Source of the DNA: Auriscalpium vulgare
Taxonomy: Eukaryota > Basidiomycota > Agaricomycetes > Russulales > Auriscalpiaceae
DNA: 64,000 nucleotides
NCBI GenBank assembly: GCA_019915015.1
Contig: JAHBBC010000005.1
Coordinates: forward strand, 1,922,001 to 1,986,000
Direction: 5' to 3'
Shown here: in pieces, positions 10,707 to 22,485 of the stretch
Layout: every line of letters starts with the position of its first letter
How positions within the stretch are numbered: position 1 is the first letter of the stretch
Notes under the pieces: generated by a model
Seen by the model: only the letters and a program-made list of their open reading frames with translations
The model's database searches: none
Told to the model about the DNA's origin: nothing
Program-made: the position numbers and the translations under genes

Positions 10707-12075
10707 ATGGACGCTGACCCAAACACATCATACAACGCTTTGGAAATACAGCAAAAGCTGCAACGGGAACAGGAAGACCCTAAATATCGCGACCCGGGCG
10801 AGCTGTGGTGGGCTCAACGCTACGTGGCACTCGAGCAGGCAGGCTATGTACTGCGGCCCCGCTATCATCCCGATTGGGAGCCATCCTGGCTTGCTAACGG
10901 GACACCCCGAGAGCTCGCCGAAGACGGTCATCGTAACTCGGTGCGCACTGCGCCCAGTACTGCGGGCTCGCATACGCTGATATGATTTCCTTGCAACAGT
11001 GGAGATGGGCGGTGATCGATGCGACACGCAAGTCTGACGGTGCTCAGGTCGTGCTCAAGCAGATCGACTTTGACGACCCGAGAGAGATCAAGATGTACAA
11101 GCTCTTCACCTCGGAGCCTGTCGCGTCGGATCCGAGGAATCATACTCTCTGGCCTCACGCGACCCTCTACCTACCTGGGACACCGGAGCCTATCCTCATA
11201 CTACCGTTGATGCGACCCATTAACGACCCGCCGTTCGAAACATTTGGGGAGGTTGTGCCGATGTTTACTATGATATTCGAGGTTTGTCTCGCAGGCTCTT
11301 TCCTCACGTCGCACACCGCTTATAGGGACTTGTACAGGGTATTCAACTTATGCACGAGTGTCATGTTGCCCATCAGTAAGCGCTCTTTTGTTTTGTTGTG
11401 CCAAAATGTTGCGCTCATCGTTGTTGTCGTCGTGACTAGCGATTGCACGGAGTTGAACTTTGTTATGGACGCGCCGTCTATGTATCCCGGCGGCTTCCAT
11501 GCCATGGTGATCAATCGCACGCGAGACTGGAAGGGACGTCCCAAGCACCTCACTCGTACGCAGGCGCGGCCTTCCTACTATATAATGGACTACGGGCTGT
11601 CTGTCCTAATGCGGCCAGAGGACGGACCTCCGTTAGTCCTGGCGCACCCTGGAGGAGACAAATCAGTCCCTGAATTCACGAACCCAGGCCTCGATGTCCT
11701 GGTCAATCCCTTCCCTATCGATGTGTACTACCTTGGAAATATGATTCGGACCTTGTTTATATCGGTACGTCGCGCACGCAAACTTCTCATGAGAATAACG
11801 AGCTCACTGTGCTGCAGGAATACCACGGTTTTGGTTTCCTGAAGGCGTTGGTAGCCGACATGACGCAGGCGGATCCGACTGCGAGGCCGACCATGGACGA
11901 CGTGGTCGCTCGTTTCGCGGCCATTCGTGCTGGCTTGGGCAGCCGCAAGCTTCACGGTCGCCTGGTTCGGAGGGGGGAGTTCTATCCTTTCCGCTTTCTT
12001 CGAGATATCGGCCACTTGTACAAAACCACCACCTACGTTCTTGGTGGTTTGCCAGCAATGGCCGATCCTGAGTAG
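10707..12075 (+). pseudogene. Kinase-like gene, copy A (probable frameshift)
   Basis: Basidiomycete-type protein-kinase-like family. Start at the ATG at 10707 (MDADPNTSYNALE); stop at 12075. The N-terminal family segment (YVLRPRYHPDWEPSW) is followed by an intron, then VVLKQIDF (the beta-3 Lys). Further on come DCTELNFVMD (catalytic-loop Asp and Asn), YIMDYGLS (DYG in place of DFG), GGDKSVPEF, VYYLGNMI and the C-lobe ARPTMDDVVARF. Compared with copy D at 33 kb, it has two extra bases near 11322-11326 (TATAGG where D has CAAA). These shift the frame through the helix that carries the MHE-HVAHQ segment. Unless this is an assembly error, the catalytic core is broken. It faces the small unknown gene at 12601-13189. 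Confidence 0.7.
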
Positions 12076-12600
12076 CTATTCTCGGTTGCTCGCAAACCGT
12101 GCTGTTCTGTGTTCTTAGTGCACCGTTCTCCAATCAATATGTTTACTTCCACGGATATATCCTGGCGGGATACAACAGTCCCTCTCTCCATGCATCGAAT
12201 CCATCAGATTGCCTCTATACGACACAAGTTGGACTCGGAAGTAAAGCGGGAAACCGCTAACAAGCCTTCGGAAGCGAAGTGCGGGAGGCAAGAGTGAATA
12301 GATTCATAAATGCAAGGAGCTCGCAGGTCTGCATTTATGAGCGGACACGGGCTGCATGCGTAGAGGGCTGAGCTTTATACCTTTCCAGATGTCTGGTGCC
12401 TGGGCCCATCTGCTCTGTCGTCAACAAAGGCGCACCATCAGCAAGAGACTGTCGCACCCTGCGTCTTTTTAGCGACAGGCCTTCTCGGGAAAGGCTCCAA
12501 AATGACGACGCCATCAGGACGACGGTCTCCGGTCAGCGCTGCTGTCGCTCGGCTGCGCCGGATCTCGTCTCGGGCTACCTTGCAATGAGAACTGTGATGT
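12076..12600. other. Spacer between convergent genes, duplicated at 32.2-32.7 kb
   Basis: Noncoding. It is related in inverted orientation to 32224-32723, as part of the segmental duplication of the convergent pair. Confidence 0.5.
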
Positions 12601-13189
12601 CAACTTTGGTTCGGGAGGGGCTCACCCATGAGGCCTGTCCCCGACTTGTACGCGATTTCAATTTGCTCTACAGTGCGGACGAGCACATGAAGAAACTTGA
12701 CGTTGCATTAATATGATTGACGTGACATTCTGGCAAGGCATAGCCGATGAGAAGAGACACACTTCACATTTTTCCCATACCGCTTGCGCAGTCCGCCGGT
12801 ATCGCTCGGCTGTGAGGAAAGCCGCGACTAGAGAGAGAGATCCCGTGAGGGAAACCCTCAACGAGCGCGCTCTACTCGTATACAGATGAGAACAGAACGT
12901 GAGGTGAACACAGAACGCACCCTGCCAACAGCTCGCGCACAGTCTGCAATTTCTTGGGCGGGTCGGAGTCCAAGGCACGCAAGTCGTCAAGCTCTCTAAT
13001 CTTCGAAAGTGCCTTGTAGATGTAATAGTCTCCAATCTTCGTCTGGATGCGCGGGCGATGCCTTGTGAGGATGGTGAAGATACCCTTGCCGACGATCGCC
13101 TGTTTGGAGTCGACGGAGACAGCAGCTAAATCAGCTCTATGGGCACGCCACGCCTTGCGCTCTGCTGCGATGAGGGAGGATGAAGTCAT
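12601..13189 (-). CDS. Small unknown protein, paired with kinase copy A
   Basis: Function unknown. Start at the ATG at 13189 (MTSSSLIAAERKAW). The first exon reads through FTILTRHRPRIQTKIGDYYI to VRELLAG. A short intron leads to RSLRVSLTGSLSLVAAFLTA with ERYRRTAQAVWEKCE. A second intron (GTGTGTCTC to CGTCAAG) joins FLHVLVRTVEQIEIAYKSG, and the gene ends MGEPLPNQS at the stop at 12601. Product about 155 residues, soluble and helical-looking, with no signal peptide. Its paralog at 31641-32223 keeps the same intron positions and ending (GEPLP-stop), so both copies look constrained. The 5' part is the best conserved. It lies tail-to-tail with a kinase-like gene in both locations. Confidence 0.65.
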
Positions 13190-15655
13190 GGTGGCGACGT
13201 GGGTTCACAGAGAGCGGTTCGATGTAAGCAGGGAACAACGTATACCGCGTTGGGGACATTTGGCGCCGTGGCGCGGGAAACGTGGGATTGTCGGTGGTCA
13301 GGCTGCCATCGATGCACAAGTAATCTGCGAACATGCACCAGTCGATACCTAAGAATGAGAATCACCCTATCTGGTATCCTTAGTTGTTCAATAGGACAGC
13401 CGACCCGACAAGTCTTCCCGATTCGTGGCTATACGCAATTGAACGACCCTTCGGCGCCGCTACCACTGAGGCGGTGTCACTCCGCCGCTGCGACAAAAGA
13501 ATAGCAGCATGCCTGACGCACGACGTCGAAAACTCAGAAGGCAGGAAGCGCCTGGCCTCCGACGTTCGGCATGCACAGGAGTAAAACTTAATACGCTGAA
13601 GAGAACAAGAAAGCTCGGAAGAGATTTGTTGCCTAAGACCGCACAAATCAGATACAGAACAACAAAAAGGTCCATGACATGAGATAACATGCGATGAGCG
13701 TCGATTTCATGGGCGTGCCGATCAGGACAAAAGGGGAAGTTTGCGCACCACCGACCGAAGCTTTGGTATGGTGGGCAGTTAAAGACTTCGGGTGCATCTT
13801 CAGAACCCTGCAGCTGGTGACGTGGCCCGGTAGTAACCAGCGTCGCTATTGTGTGTCGGGAGTGGTGATGATGATTCGGGCACGGCTACTCGGGTGTCAG
13901 ACTCTCATATGATTGATCAACAGATAAGTGCTGTAATCGACCGAGACGAACAAATTCTTACGGCTTCCACCTCGCTCTATCGTCGCATCGTCAAGACGCC
14001 GTATATCTTATGACCAGAGGCAGCACCTGGTAAAGGTATGCGGGCACCGGGTTAGTGGGTCTGACCGGCGGAGAACAGAACCTGGGAAGGAATCCTCAGC
14101 GAGAAGAAGCTGGCCGCCGCGATGCGCACTCGCCGAGGTCAGCTACTCTTGCGTGCTCTGCAGTGCTGTGCAGCGGCCGCTGCAACAGCACCTGTGCGTC
14201 CTGACACGGCTGTTTGCCAGTGTGAGTCTACCCCAAGGACCGCGTGCCACGTTGCCGGGACAACTCCGACTCCGCCGCTCCGCAACTGTAAGCCCCGGTG
14301 CCGGTCCTCTCGCTGGCCATCCCAACCGCCTACATATTGGAATTTCGGAGACGTGGTTTGTGTGTGACAGGGACACCGTTATCCCTCCGCCTGACGCTGT
14401 ATTCTATTCCATGCAGAGCGAGAGCTGGCATGCTGACGACACACTTCGACGCTCAAGCCAATTGCTGTGCGCGCGCCGTGTCCGGCGGCGACTGTAACAT
14501 AGTAGACAGTATGCCGTTGTTCATATCACTCGGAAACTTACTGCAAGAACAAAGCCCATTCAACGACAGGCCGCCGACACCTGGACAAGCACATTGGAGC
14601 TAAGAACCGGTGCGCAGTCTTAGTATTGTTGTCTACAGATTCAGCTAGCATCTACTGCCGCCAGGGCGTTCAGGTTGTCATATTCTTCCTTTCGGGAACG
14701 CGGACCTTGTGCCCCAATCGCTTCAACTAAAAAAAATCCGGAGTCTGGCGCTGGCCGCTGATGTAGCTGTCACTCGTGCGTATTGATGATTCCTCGTTGC
14801 CATTTCCACGATGATTGCCTGATCCTCAGGATGGGCCTGAACCGGCACAAATGTTTGTTGAAGCCCACATCCTCGGGACGCTGTCCATTCCCCGCTAAAT
14901 TTCGGATTCCATGCCTCGCGTATGGCGCATCGCCTCCGATTGACTCGGAAAGTGGAATCGTTTGTTTACTGCTTCCCGCGCGGCGGGCTGTTAAATTTGC
15001 GGAACCTGCCCCCGGAGTACGCGCCATGCTCCCACGTTCGTGTGATGCACACTCGGACTCACGCCCATTCTACAACAACGCTGACGTCGGTCAGAACACA
15101 CCCACACCGCATGCCACATACCGCACGCCAACTAATCGGCTTTTGAAGAGGCTGGAGACAAGAGTCAAGACTGCTTTGTTCATACGAGGTAAGTAGCGTG
15201 ACAGGGTTGAGGCAGCCGCAGCCTACAACCCTTGCACCCTAGATACTCGGCGGCTGATGAAACGCACAGCCCGCCTCAAGCGAAACAGGCTCACCGTCAG
15301 TCTTTTGTGCCCGTCCTCCGGTCTTCTGGAACGCCTTGGAGTCGCTTCATGGCTGATACGCGGATTCGAACTGGTAGCCGTTGTCATCAAACGGACCACA
15401 TTAGAGGGTTAAGAATGTAACGTACAGCCTCGAAAGTGTTTTTTTTCTCTTGGGCTGCGGGCAGAGGCTTGGGAAGATAAACGCCCGCAGCCGCACTGTA
15501 AGTCCGAGTGATAGTGCACGTAGGTGTGGCCCTCCCTGGCGCTGCTTCACGCGACCATGGTATTGGCGACAAAGTTAGAAATCCAGCTTTATAATGAATA
15601 ATAAGGAGAAACTTCTTACCATGTACGGCCCGTAAGGCCGACAAACTGGCGCCCT
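13190..15655. other. Long intergenic stretch, no gene recognised
   Basis: Only short open frames without splice structure or recognisable motifs. No repeat was identified by eye. A TTCGAATCC-like string near 15362 was checked and does not fold as a tRNA T-arm. Confidence 0.5.
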
Positions 15656-15659
15656 ACAC

Positions 15660-16080
15660 CGCGGAAGGTCCGCCAGACGATGCGCCCTCTATTGTTTCGT
15701 CCACGATCATGGCGATGCTGGATCTCACATACTGTCCAAAGGGCGAGCGCACTGGCATTCCCAAATAGATCCTATTGTCCGCGCCTTCGCGATGGCCGTA
15801 GACATACAGCCTCCAGGAGACGTAGAAGACGATGTATTCCGGGACTGTAACTCCCAGGAATGGTGCTCGCAGCCTTGTTCTCGCGTCCGGCTCCGTTGGG
15901 ACAACAAATTTTACCTGCCGCGCTGGTCAGGAATCGTGGCTGACCGCTAGCACAAAAGCTCGAATCCGTCTACCTTGTTCTTCTTGGAACATGGAATGCC
16001 GTATCCGAAACTCCGGCGCCCACGAACACTGATAACATGACGCTGATGCCGTACTGCGCCCATTCCCGGTGCTTTTGTTA
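15660..16080 (-). CDS. Exons of an unidentified membrane-like protein (partial or relic)
   Basis: Not recognised. Three minus-strand segments read as protein between splice consensus sites. The first is HREWAQYGISVMLSVFVGAG with VSDTAFH. The second is LRAPFLGVTVPEYIVFYVSW with RLYVYGHREG. A final segment, IAMIVDETIEGASSGGPSAV, ends at a stop near 15660. The first two segments are hydrophobic enough for membrane helices. No convincing N-terminal exons were found upstream (16080-16330), so this is either the 3' end of a gene whose 5' exons I could not read or a decayed gene. Confidence 0.35.
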
Positions 16081-16632
16081 GAGCACGGTACGCGCTGTGG
16101 CATTGTGGGCGGTCACCCACATGGTACGAGCGCCGCATCGATAACAAGGACTGGATGCGAGAAACAGGCGCGTCAATTACGTGTGTATGTCAGGACGACG
16201 AACCTGAACATATCGAGGCCGCAAGCGGCATTTGCAGAACAAGCGGGGAAAGACGGACGGCACACATATACTCGTGACACGATTGGTTTTGTCCGGTGAG
16301 AGAGCAAGTAGCGCCAAAGGGGTAGGAGAGATACGCGACGACGATGCCGACTCGGAGCAGGGAGCCCTTGGAGACGTCTTGCTAGTGATCTGGCGGAGGC
16401 GGGTCGTCAGTACGGTGCGGAACCAGCATTTTCGGGAACAATATGCCGTACGTTACGCATAGGCTGGAAGCCCCTTCTGCGTTCTCTTCATAGCGGCCGC
16501 TTGCGACTGGAGATCTTGAAGCTTGGACTTGACGCGCTGGCTTGACGGTGGGACTAGAGATGATGAGTGCACGTACCGCTTTAGGGCTCTCCCGCCCCAC
16601 GAATATCAACTATCACTCAAGTCCCGGAGACG

Positions 16633-16712
16633 CCAGAAATCGCCAGAGGTCGCCAGAGGTCACCAAAGAGATCGCCAAAAGTCGCCAGAGTATATGTCGC
16701 CAGAGCCACTAA
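16633..16712. repeat. TCGCCAGA-type minisatellite downstream of copy B
   Basis: Imperfect tandem units of (T)CGCCAGA(G) on the + strand. The same array occurs in reverse orientation behind copy C at about 38580-38640 (CTCTGGCGA units), so it travelled with the duplication. Confidence 0.7.
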
Positions 16713-16984
16713 TCCAATGAGCCTGCAGGACGTATCAGTACACGGGAGGTCGGAATCGAAGGAGCGGTGCGCCTACATTCAACGATGCGAGGAAACCCCA
16801 TCGACACAGATACAGAGAGAGGCACACGTACTCAGTAGCGCCACCGCGGCCGCTGCACCTCGTCCTTGACCGGCGGGCGCGACTCGAACTCCTTGACGCG
16901 TGCTACTTCCGCAAAGCGCGCGCGGCGAGTCGGCCCCTTCGGCGCCGGCCTCGGAACGACCTTGTAATAATACGACGGGATAAC

Positions 16985-17593
16985 CTAACCGGACTTTGTT
17001 TGCGGCGGCGGGACAAGCAGCGCGGGTTCGGCCACCGCGTAGAGCCAGTTTGTCCTCTTTCCCACCGGCTCGCGCAGCGGGTTGATAACTTCGTTCGAGG
17101 GGGTGAGCTTGACTCGAGGAAGTGAGCGCCCGCCGCAATGATATATGTAGGCGTTACGGCCGTACTCGGAACGCGCCTTGCGACTTGCGGCACGCTTGGC
17201 GGAAGAGACAGGCGGCACCTTGTGCGGGTGGTAGCCGAACGCGTGGACGGGCGCTGGCCACAGCGTGCTGGTACTGAGCGGAACAGGGCACACTCCGCAG
17301 TCGCAGTCGAAAGCGACCATGAATGATCGCGCGCTCTTCGTATTGCAGTACGCACGGAATGTTGTGCCGCCCATGAGAAAGTCGAGGTTGAGGACAGGAA
17401 CGACATCGGGGTCCCCATGATCAGGATGTCCCTTTGCGACTGCCTCGCCATCACCTAGTGAAGCACAGCAAGAGGTGAGTGGGGATGCGAAGGGAGCGAG
17501 GTAGAGGAGGGACGTACAGCTTGTGCGGTCAAGCTGCGCAGCCATGGCTTCCTCCGAATCCGAAGAACGAGAGACTTTGGACGATGAAGACAT
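16985..17593 (-). pseudogene. Copy B of the three-copy unknown family, premature stop
   Basis: Start at the ATG at 17593 (MSSSSKVSRSSDSEEAMA), intron at 17455-17517 with intact GT-AG, then exon 2. It is nearly identical to copy C through DVVPVLNLDFLMGGTTF, FDCDCGVCPVPLST, HAFGYHPHKVPPVS and LYAVAEPALLVPPPQTKSG. There GAG of copy C is TAG, which ends the protein at 16985. The homologous downstream part (minus strand to about 16850) still encodes the RRVRFAEVARVKEFE tail of copy C. The product would lack about 55 C-terminal residues. It may be a pseudogene or a truncated variant. Confidence 0.7.
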
Positions 17594-18513
17594 TTGAGAA
17601 GATAGAGATGTGGTGTGCAGAAAATATCGCAGAATATGCAATGGAAGATGATCGTGAAGAACAAACTTGGGGGGACGGACGCAGTCAGAAGCGAGGTTTA
17701 TATCTTGCTCGTTCGAAATCAGACCGAACCACGTACGGTTTTGAACGAGTCTGGTGGTCGCGGCGGGCGTGCATCCGACTCGAGTCCAGACCCATCCCCG
17801 GAGAACTGGCCCCCACGAAAGCCATGACGCATGGTACATAGAACAATTCTCATCGTGTGCAGCAATCACTTTAGACAAGGTCTGCGACGCTGGAGAGAAT
17901 GATCGCTGGCACAAGTCTGGAAGACCACTTGAGTGGCGTACCATCAGCATTGATATTGAGACCGGCGGACGAGGGGTGAGTATTGTTCAATAATAAATGC
18001 ATAGGCCCACCATAGCCATTTCCGAGAGCTTGTCGGTACCAAACACAGCTGCGAGTGCCTGCCAGAGGGACAGGAAGGGAAAGGCTGCTGGGAGAGGAAC
18101 ATTGTAAACGACGCGGACACTTGGTTCGAGGGCAGAAGCGATTTGTGCAGTTTAATGATCGACTATCATCTGTCAAAGTCAGCTACGGAGACTAGTTGTC
18201 CTAGGCAATATCATCGGCATCAGCGCAGAGCTCTTAGAAAGATTTGTTTGCCATACTCACGTTCAGTGACCGACGGCGCGAGGAGTTCAAGGTCATCGTC
18301 TATACGGATGTCACCGCTCTCATCGCCTCGGTGCATGTACGGTCGACGTTGGTGGTAAGCGGGAGAAAGCACGAGGGTGGCGACACGACGTCGCGGCCAC
18401 GTGTGCGTGTGGCCGCGTCGCGAGAGGTCGCGAGAATCAACGAACCGCCACGAGGCGTCCATCATCGTCCTCGCCGTCGTCCTCGTCCTCGCCGTCGTCG
18501 CCGTCGCCAGCTC
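17594..18513. other. Duplicated promoter flank of copy B, then SFI1 upstream region
   Basis: From 17594 to about 17990 the sequence matches the region upstream of copy C (37310-37690), including the ATATAAACCTCGC TATA segment (minus strand, near 17700). From about 18464 to 18510 a CCGTCGTCCTCGT-type microsatellite precedes the SFI1 start. Confidence 0.55.
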
Positions 18514-21500
18514 ATGACCTATTTCCGACCCGTACGCTCCTCGCCGCCTCCCATCAGCTCCTCCGCGACCACCCTGGTCCCTACCGCCCTCTCTGATGTC
18601 TCCGGCGTTTCACGATCATCTCTCGCCTCCTCCCCCGAGCTCGCCAGTCTCACCCCCGACGAGGTCGACTTCATCGATGCCGTCATTGCACGCGCCTCTC
18701 CCTCAGAGACCACTTTCCTCAACGTCTTCAAGGCGTACAACGCTGTGCTACAGGAGCGCGGGCTCGACCCCGGCAGCGAGGTCGTCTACTACGGCAAGCT
18801 GCTCAAGCTCGGCACGCTCAAGGGCGCGAACTGGGGCGACAAGTGGCGCGCCGTGAAGGCACTGAATGGGTACGCAGGCCCGTCGAGCGTGGGGTTGAAG
18901 GAGTTGACGTCGATCCCACCGCCCCCGCCGCCTGCGACGAGCACGCCCAAGGCGTCCGCAGCCCGCTTGCTGGCGCGCTTGCGAGCGTTAAATCATCGTA
19001 GACCCGACTCCGCAGAGTCTGTCGCAGACGATGTGACCGAGGCAGCGACAGAAGACACAGAATTGGATTTCCCCCAGACCCGCCGCCGGCCGACTTCCCC
19101 GTCGCAGCTCACCAGCACAACAAACTCCCTCGGCCTTGACATCGACGGCGATGCTGGATCGTATCCCACGCCCAAGTCAGCGTCAAGACCCATCCCCGCT
19201 CGACATCCTCAGACGCGGCGCCTTGAAGCCGCCCAATCCGCACCATCCCTCTCCTCGATTTCTAGACCAGCTCCTCGGAATGGCGTTCCTGCGCCGCAGC
19301 CCATCTTTCCGCGGACTAGACGTCCGTCTATCTCCAGTGCATCTCCGCCCAAGACCGTCGCACGCCCACCCGAACGCAAAAGCGTCGTCAACGAGGACGA
19401 TGCGTGGAACAAGATCCGCATGGCGCAGGATGAGAAAGACGCAGATCACTTCCGGAACGAGCGACTCTTGGAGCGTTGTCTCGACGTATGGAAACAGGGC
19501 ATCGATTGGGTCACAGTACGTCTCTCATCTACTCCATCTATTACTCGTTTTGACCCTCCCGACCCTCAGACTACCAGCGAGCAGATTGACCACGCCCGAC
19601 ACACCCTCATCCTTCGCCGCAGCGTCCAAACATGGCGTCTCCGCCTCCAAGAGCGGCGTGCGCTCGAGCAGCGCGTCGACGGCTTCGCGTCCAAGATGCG
19701 CACCAAACACGCGTTCGCTGCATGGCGAGACGCACTGCAGGCGAAACGCGCAGCAGACTGGCGGCGTGACATGCGCGCGAAGATGAAAACCGTGCGCGAG
19801 ACCCGCGAGGCGAAGCTGCGCAAGGACGCGTGGGCGCGCTGGCGCCAGCTGTATCAGTCGCGACTGTCGCGCCAGCACTACGCACAGCGCCTCGTTCTGC
19901 GCTTCGTGACCCGGTGGAGGGAGAAGCTCGCGGGTTTGGACGGCTTGGAGGAGGCGGCAGACGGTTTTGTCGTGCGGAGGGAGAAGATCGTGTTGATGTC
20001 GAGCTTGGATGCGTGGAGGACGGCGGGGGAGATGAGGGGTTGGAGGCGGCGTTGGCAGCGAAGGTGGCCATGCGGACGGTTCGAGAGGCGTTTGCAGTGT
20101 GGAGGAGTCAAACGTGAGCCCCATGACTTTTCTCTCTCCCGACTTCACTGATTCTCGTCTGCAGGCACGATCTACAGGCAGCTGACACAGCGCACGACGC
20201 GCTTCTGCTCAAATTCACGGTTCAAAAATGGAAAGGCGCGCTGACGCGAATCCGGGTGTGTTTCTCTGCATCAACGCAACGCTACACCGCTAATGCTGTA
20301 CCAGGCTATGGAGCGCCGAGCGGACAAGCACGTCGCGCGACAGGACGACATCCTGGTGATGGCCGTCTCGCGGGTCTGGAGAGCCCACGAGCGTGGGAGG
20401 CTGCTGGAGCGCGTACGCGACGTGCGCGTGCTCCGGCAGACGATGGACGCGTGGAAGAAACGCAAGCGACAGCAGGAGGAGCTGGAAGGTCGGTCCCGCT
20501 GCCCGAAACTTCTCCCCACTTCCTGATGCATTTTCACAGCGCAGGCGCAGAATTTCTACCTGCGCTCGGGAACACATGTCGTCTCCTCCGCTGTCGCAGC
20601 ATGGCGCGAGCGCCGGGTGCATGTCGAGCAGGCGACCGCGCTCGCGGTCGAATACAGCAACTTGCAGCTGCAGTATCGTATGCTCCGTGCATGGCGGCTA
20701 CTCCTGCGCGCGAAGATCGACATGCAGAGGCAGGCAGGCAAGCGCGCAAAGGTGCAGACGAAGAAAGTGTGGATGCGGCGCTGGGTCGCAAAGCTGCAGG
20801 AACGTCGGCGCGAGAAGATGCTGCAGGAGATGGAGCGGCGGAAGTTGACGCAGCTGTTTATCGGTAAGCTCTTGAGACTTGAGAGAGGATGCGAAACTCA
20901 CGGATAGTCGCAGCGTGGAAAGACAAGGCACTCCGACAGCGCAGGCTCAGGCTTGCCGAACAGGAGGTCGAAGTGCGCGTCGTTACAGTATGTCGTATAT
21001 CTTTTCTGTGTCTGCAATGATCTAACTAGCTTACTACATCAGCGTGTTCTTCGTGACTCCATGACCCATTGGACAAACCGCGTTATCGATCTGAAAGTTC
21101 GCGAGATTGAAGTAGCGAAGCGAAGCGATCGAATCCTTCAGCTGTAAGCTCGTATCGCGTGGTGCATATGAACTTCCACTAATAATTGGTCGCAGGGCGG
21201 TCTTCGACAAGTGGAAGGCGCTCCTTGTGCGCCATGCAGAGGAGCTGAGCCTGATGGAGAGCCATAAACACATCAAGCGCGATGGTACGCCCGTCGACTC
21301 GTCTATTTCACCATCTTGGTGCAAACTGTTTGCAAATTTAGAGCTCATCCGGCGGACATTCCACAAGTGGCTTGTCGCGGCCCGTGGCGCGCGCAATCGT
21401 CGCATGATCCTGCAGGAGAGGGAGGACGAAATGAAACGGTTCGTCCTCGCTGCCGCATGGGACAAGTGGCGCGGCAGATTCCAGACAGAGAAGCTCCTCC

Positions 21501-22485
21501 CCCTCGTGAGTGCTCTGCATCCCTTGCTCCAGCAGGCTTGTTGCTCATGCTGGCCTCGTAGGAGCGCATGTTTGCTCTGCAAAATCAGAACGCTCTCATC
21601 TACCGCTCGTTCCTTACCTGGCATTCGAGGACCAAGGTATGGTTCAGAGTATCGTGTAAAACTACTTCAGTGATGCTGACGCTGGCATCGACAGTCTCTG
21701 CCTGCTATACAGTTCCACACAGTGCAGACAAAAATGCGCTTCTGGAAGATATGGCGGGATGCCATGCCGAACGCGCTTATGGCCAAGAAGGCTCGTGAGG
21801 CAGACAGCAAGGCAGTGCTGTGTTCGTCTTTTATCGTCTGCCATTGCTATCCACGATACTTACGATCTCAACAGCGAAAGCGTTCGAGAAGTGGCTGCAA
21901 GCTCATCGCACGAAGATCGCCCTTCGAGCGGTCGCGTGCGTATTCGACGTCCTCGATTATTTTTGCCTGACTGATGAGCGCCTGAGCAGTCGCGCTCGTT
22001 ACATGCGCCTTCCTACAACGTCATCCACTCGACCTGCCGTCGCCGTCCGGCAGCCACAGCCGCAGGCCTCCACCTCCCGCATCCCGCCCGCCCGCAAACT
22101 CGCACGGCCCGCGCCTCTCGACACCGACACCGAGCACGACACGGACACCCCGGCCCCGCCCCTTGCGCAGCCCAAACCCCGCCGCCCGCCATCTCGCAGC
22201 GTCATTACCGGTTTCCCATCCTCACGGACGCCGGTCTCGCGTGCGCTCGGGGACACCAGCCCTACGCGGCCGCGGTTCTCGACCCGCAGCACGGCGGGCA
22301 CGCGCGAGCCGAGTCCCACACGCTCGCGCGTGTCGCGCGACACGAGCCCCGCGCGCTCGGCGGTGTCGCGCCCGCCGAGCACCGCGGCTGCGAGTCGGGG
22401 GAGCCTCTGGCTCGAGCTGAGGGAGATCCAGAGGAAGTCGCGTACGCCGACGGTGCGGTCAGCGCGCTCGCCCGAACCTCCGTGA
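18514..22485 (+). CDS. SFI1: Sfi1-type centrin-binding spindle pole body protein
   Basis: Sfi1 is the long helical scaffold of the spindle pole body half-bridge that binds a centrin at each repeat and controls duplication of the body. Start at the ATG at 18514 (MTYFRPVRSSPPP). The N-terminal 110 residues hold a folded segment (LTPDEVDFIDAVIARA) followed by a Ser/Pro-rich linker. From about 19490 onward roughly 20 spaced Trp repeats are visible, such as CLDVWKQG, SVQTWRLR, AFAAWRDA, TMDAWKKR, MLRAWRLL, SMTHWTNR, TFHKWLVA, AWDKWRGR, FWKIWRDA and AFEKWLQA. This is close to the repeat number known for yeast Sfi1. The C-terminus is basic and Ser/Pro/Arg-rich (TSPTRPRFS, TREPSPTRSR), typical of phospho-regulated Sfi1 tails. 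About ten introns; the first starts at 19516. The frame slips by one base in a G-run near 20025. Confidence 0.88.

Noticed and set aside
15355..15420. tRNA-like TTCGAATCC on the minus strand
   Set aside because: The flanking bases do not form a five-pair T-stem, and no acceptor or anticodon arm can be drawn.
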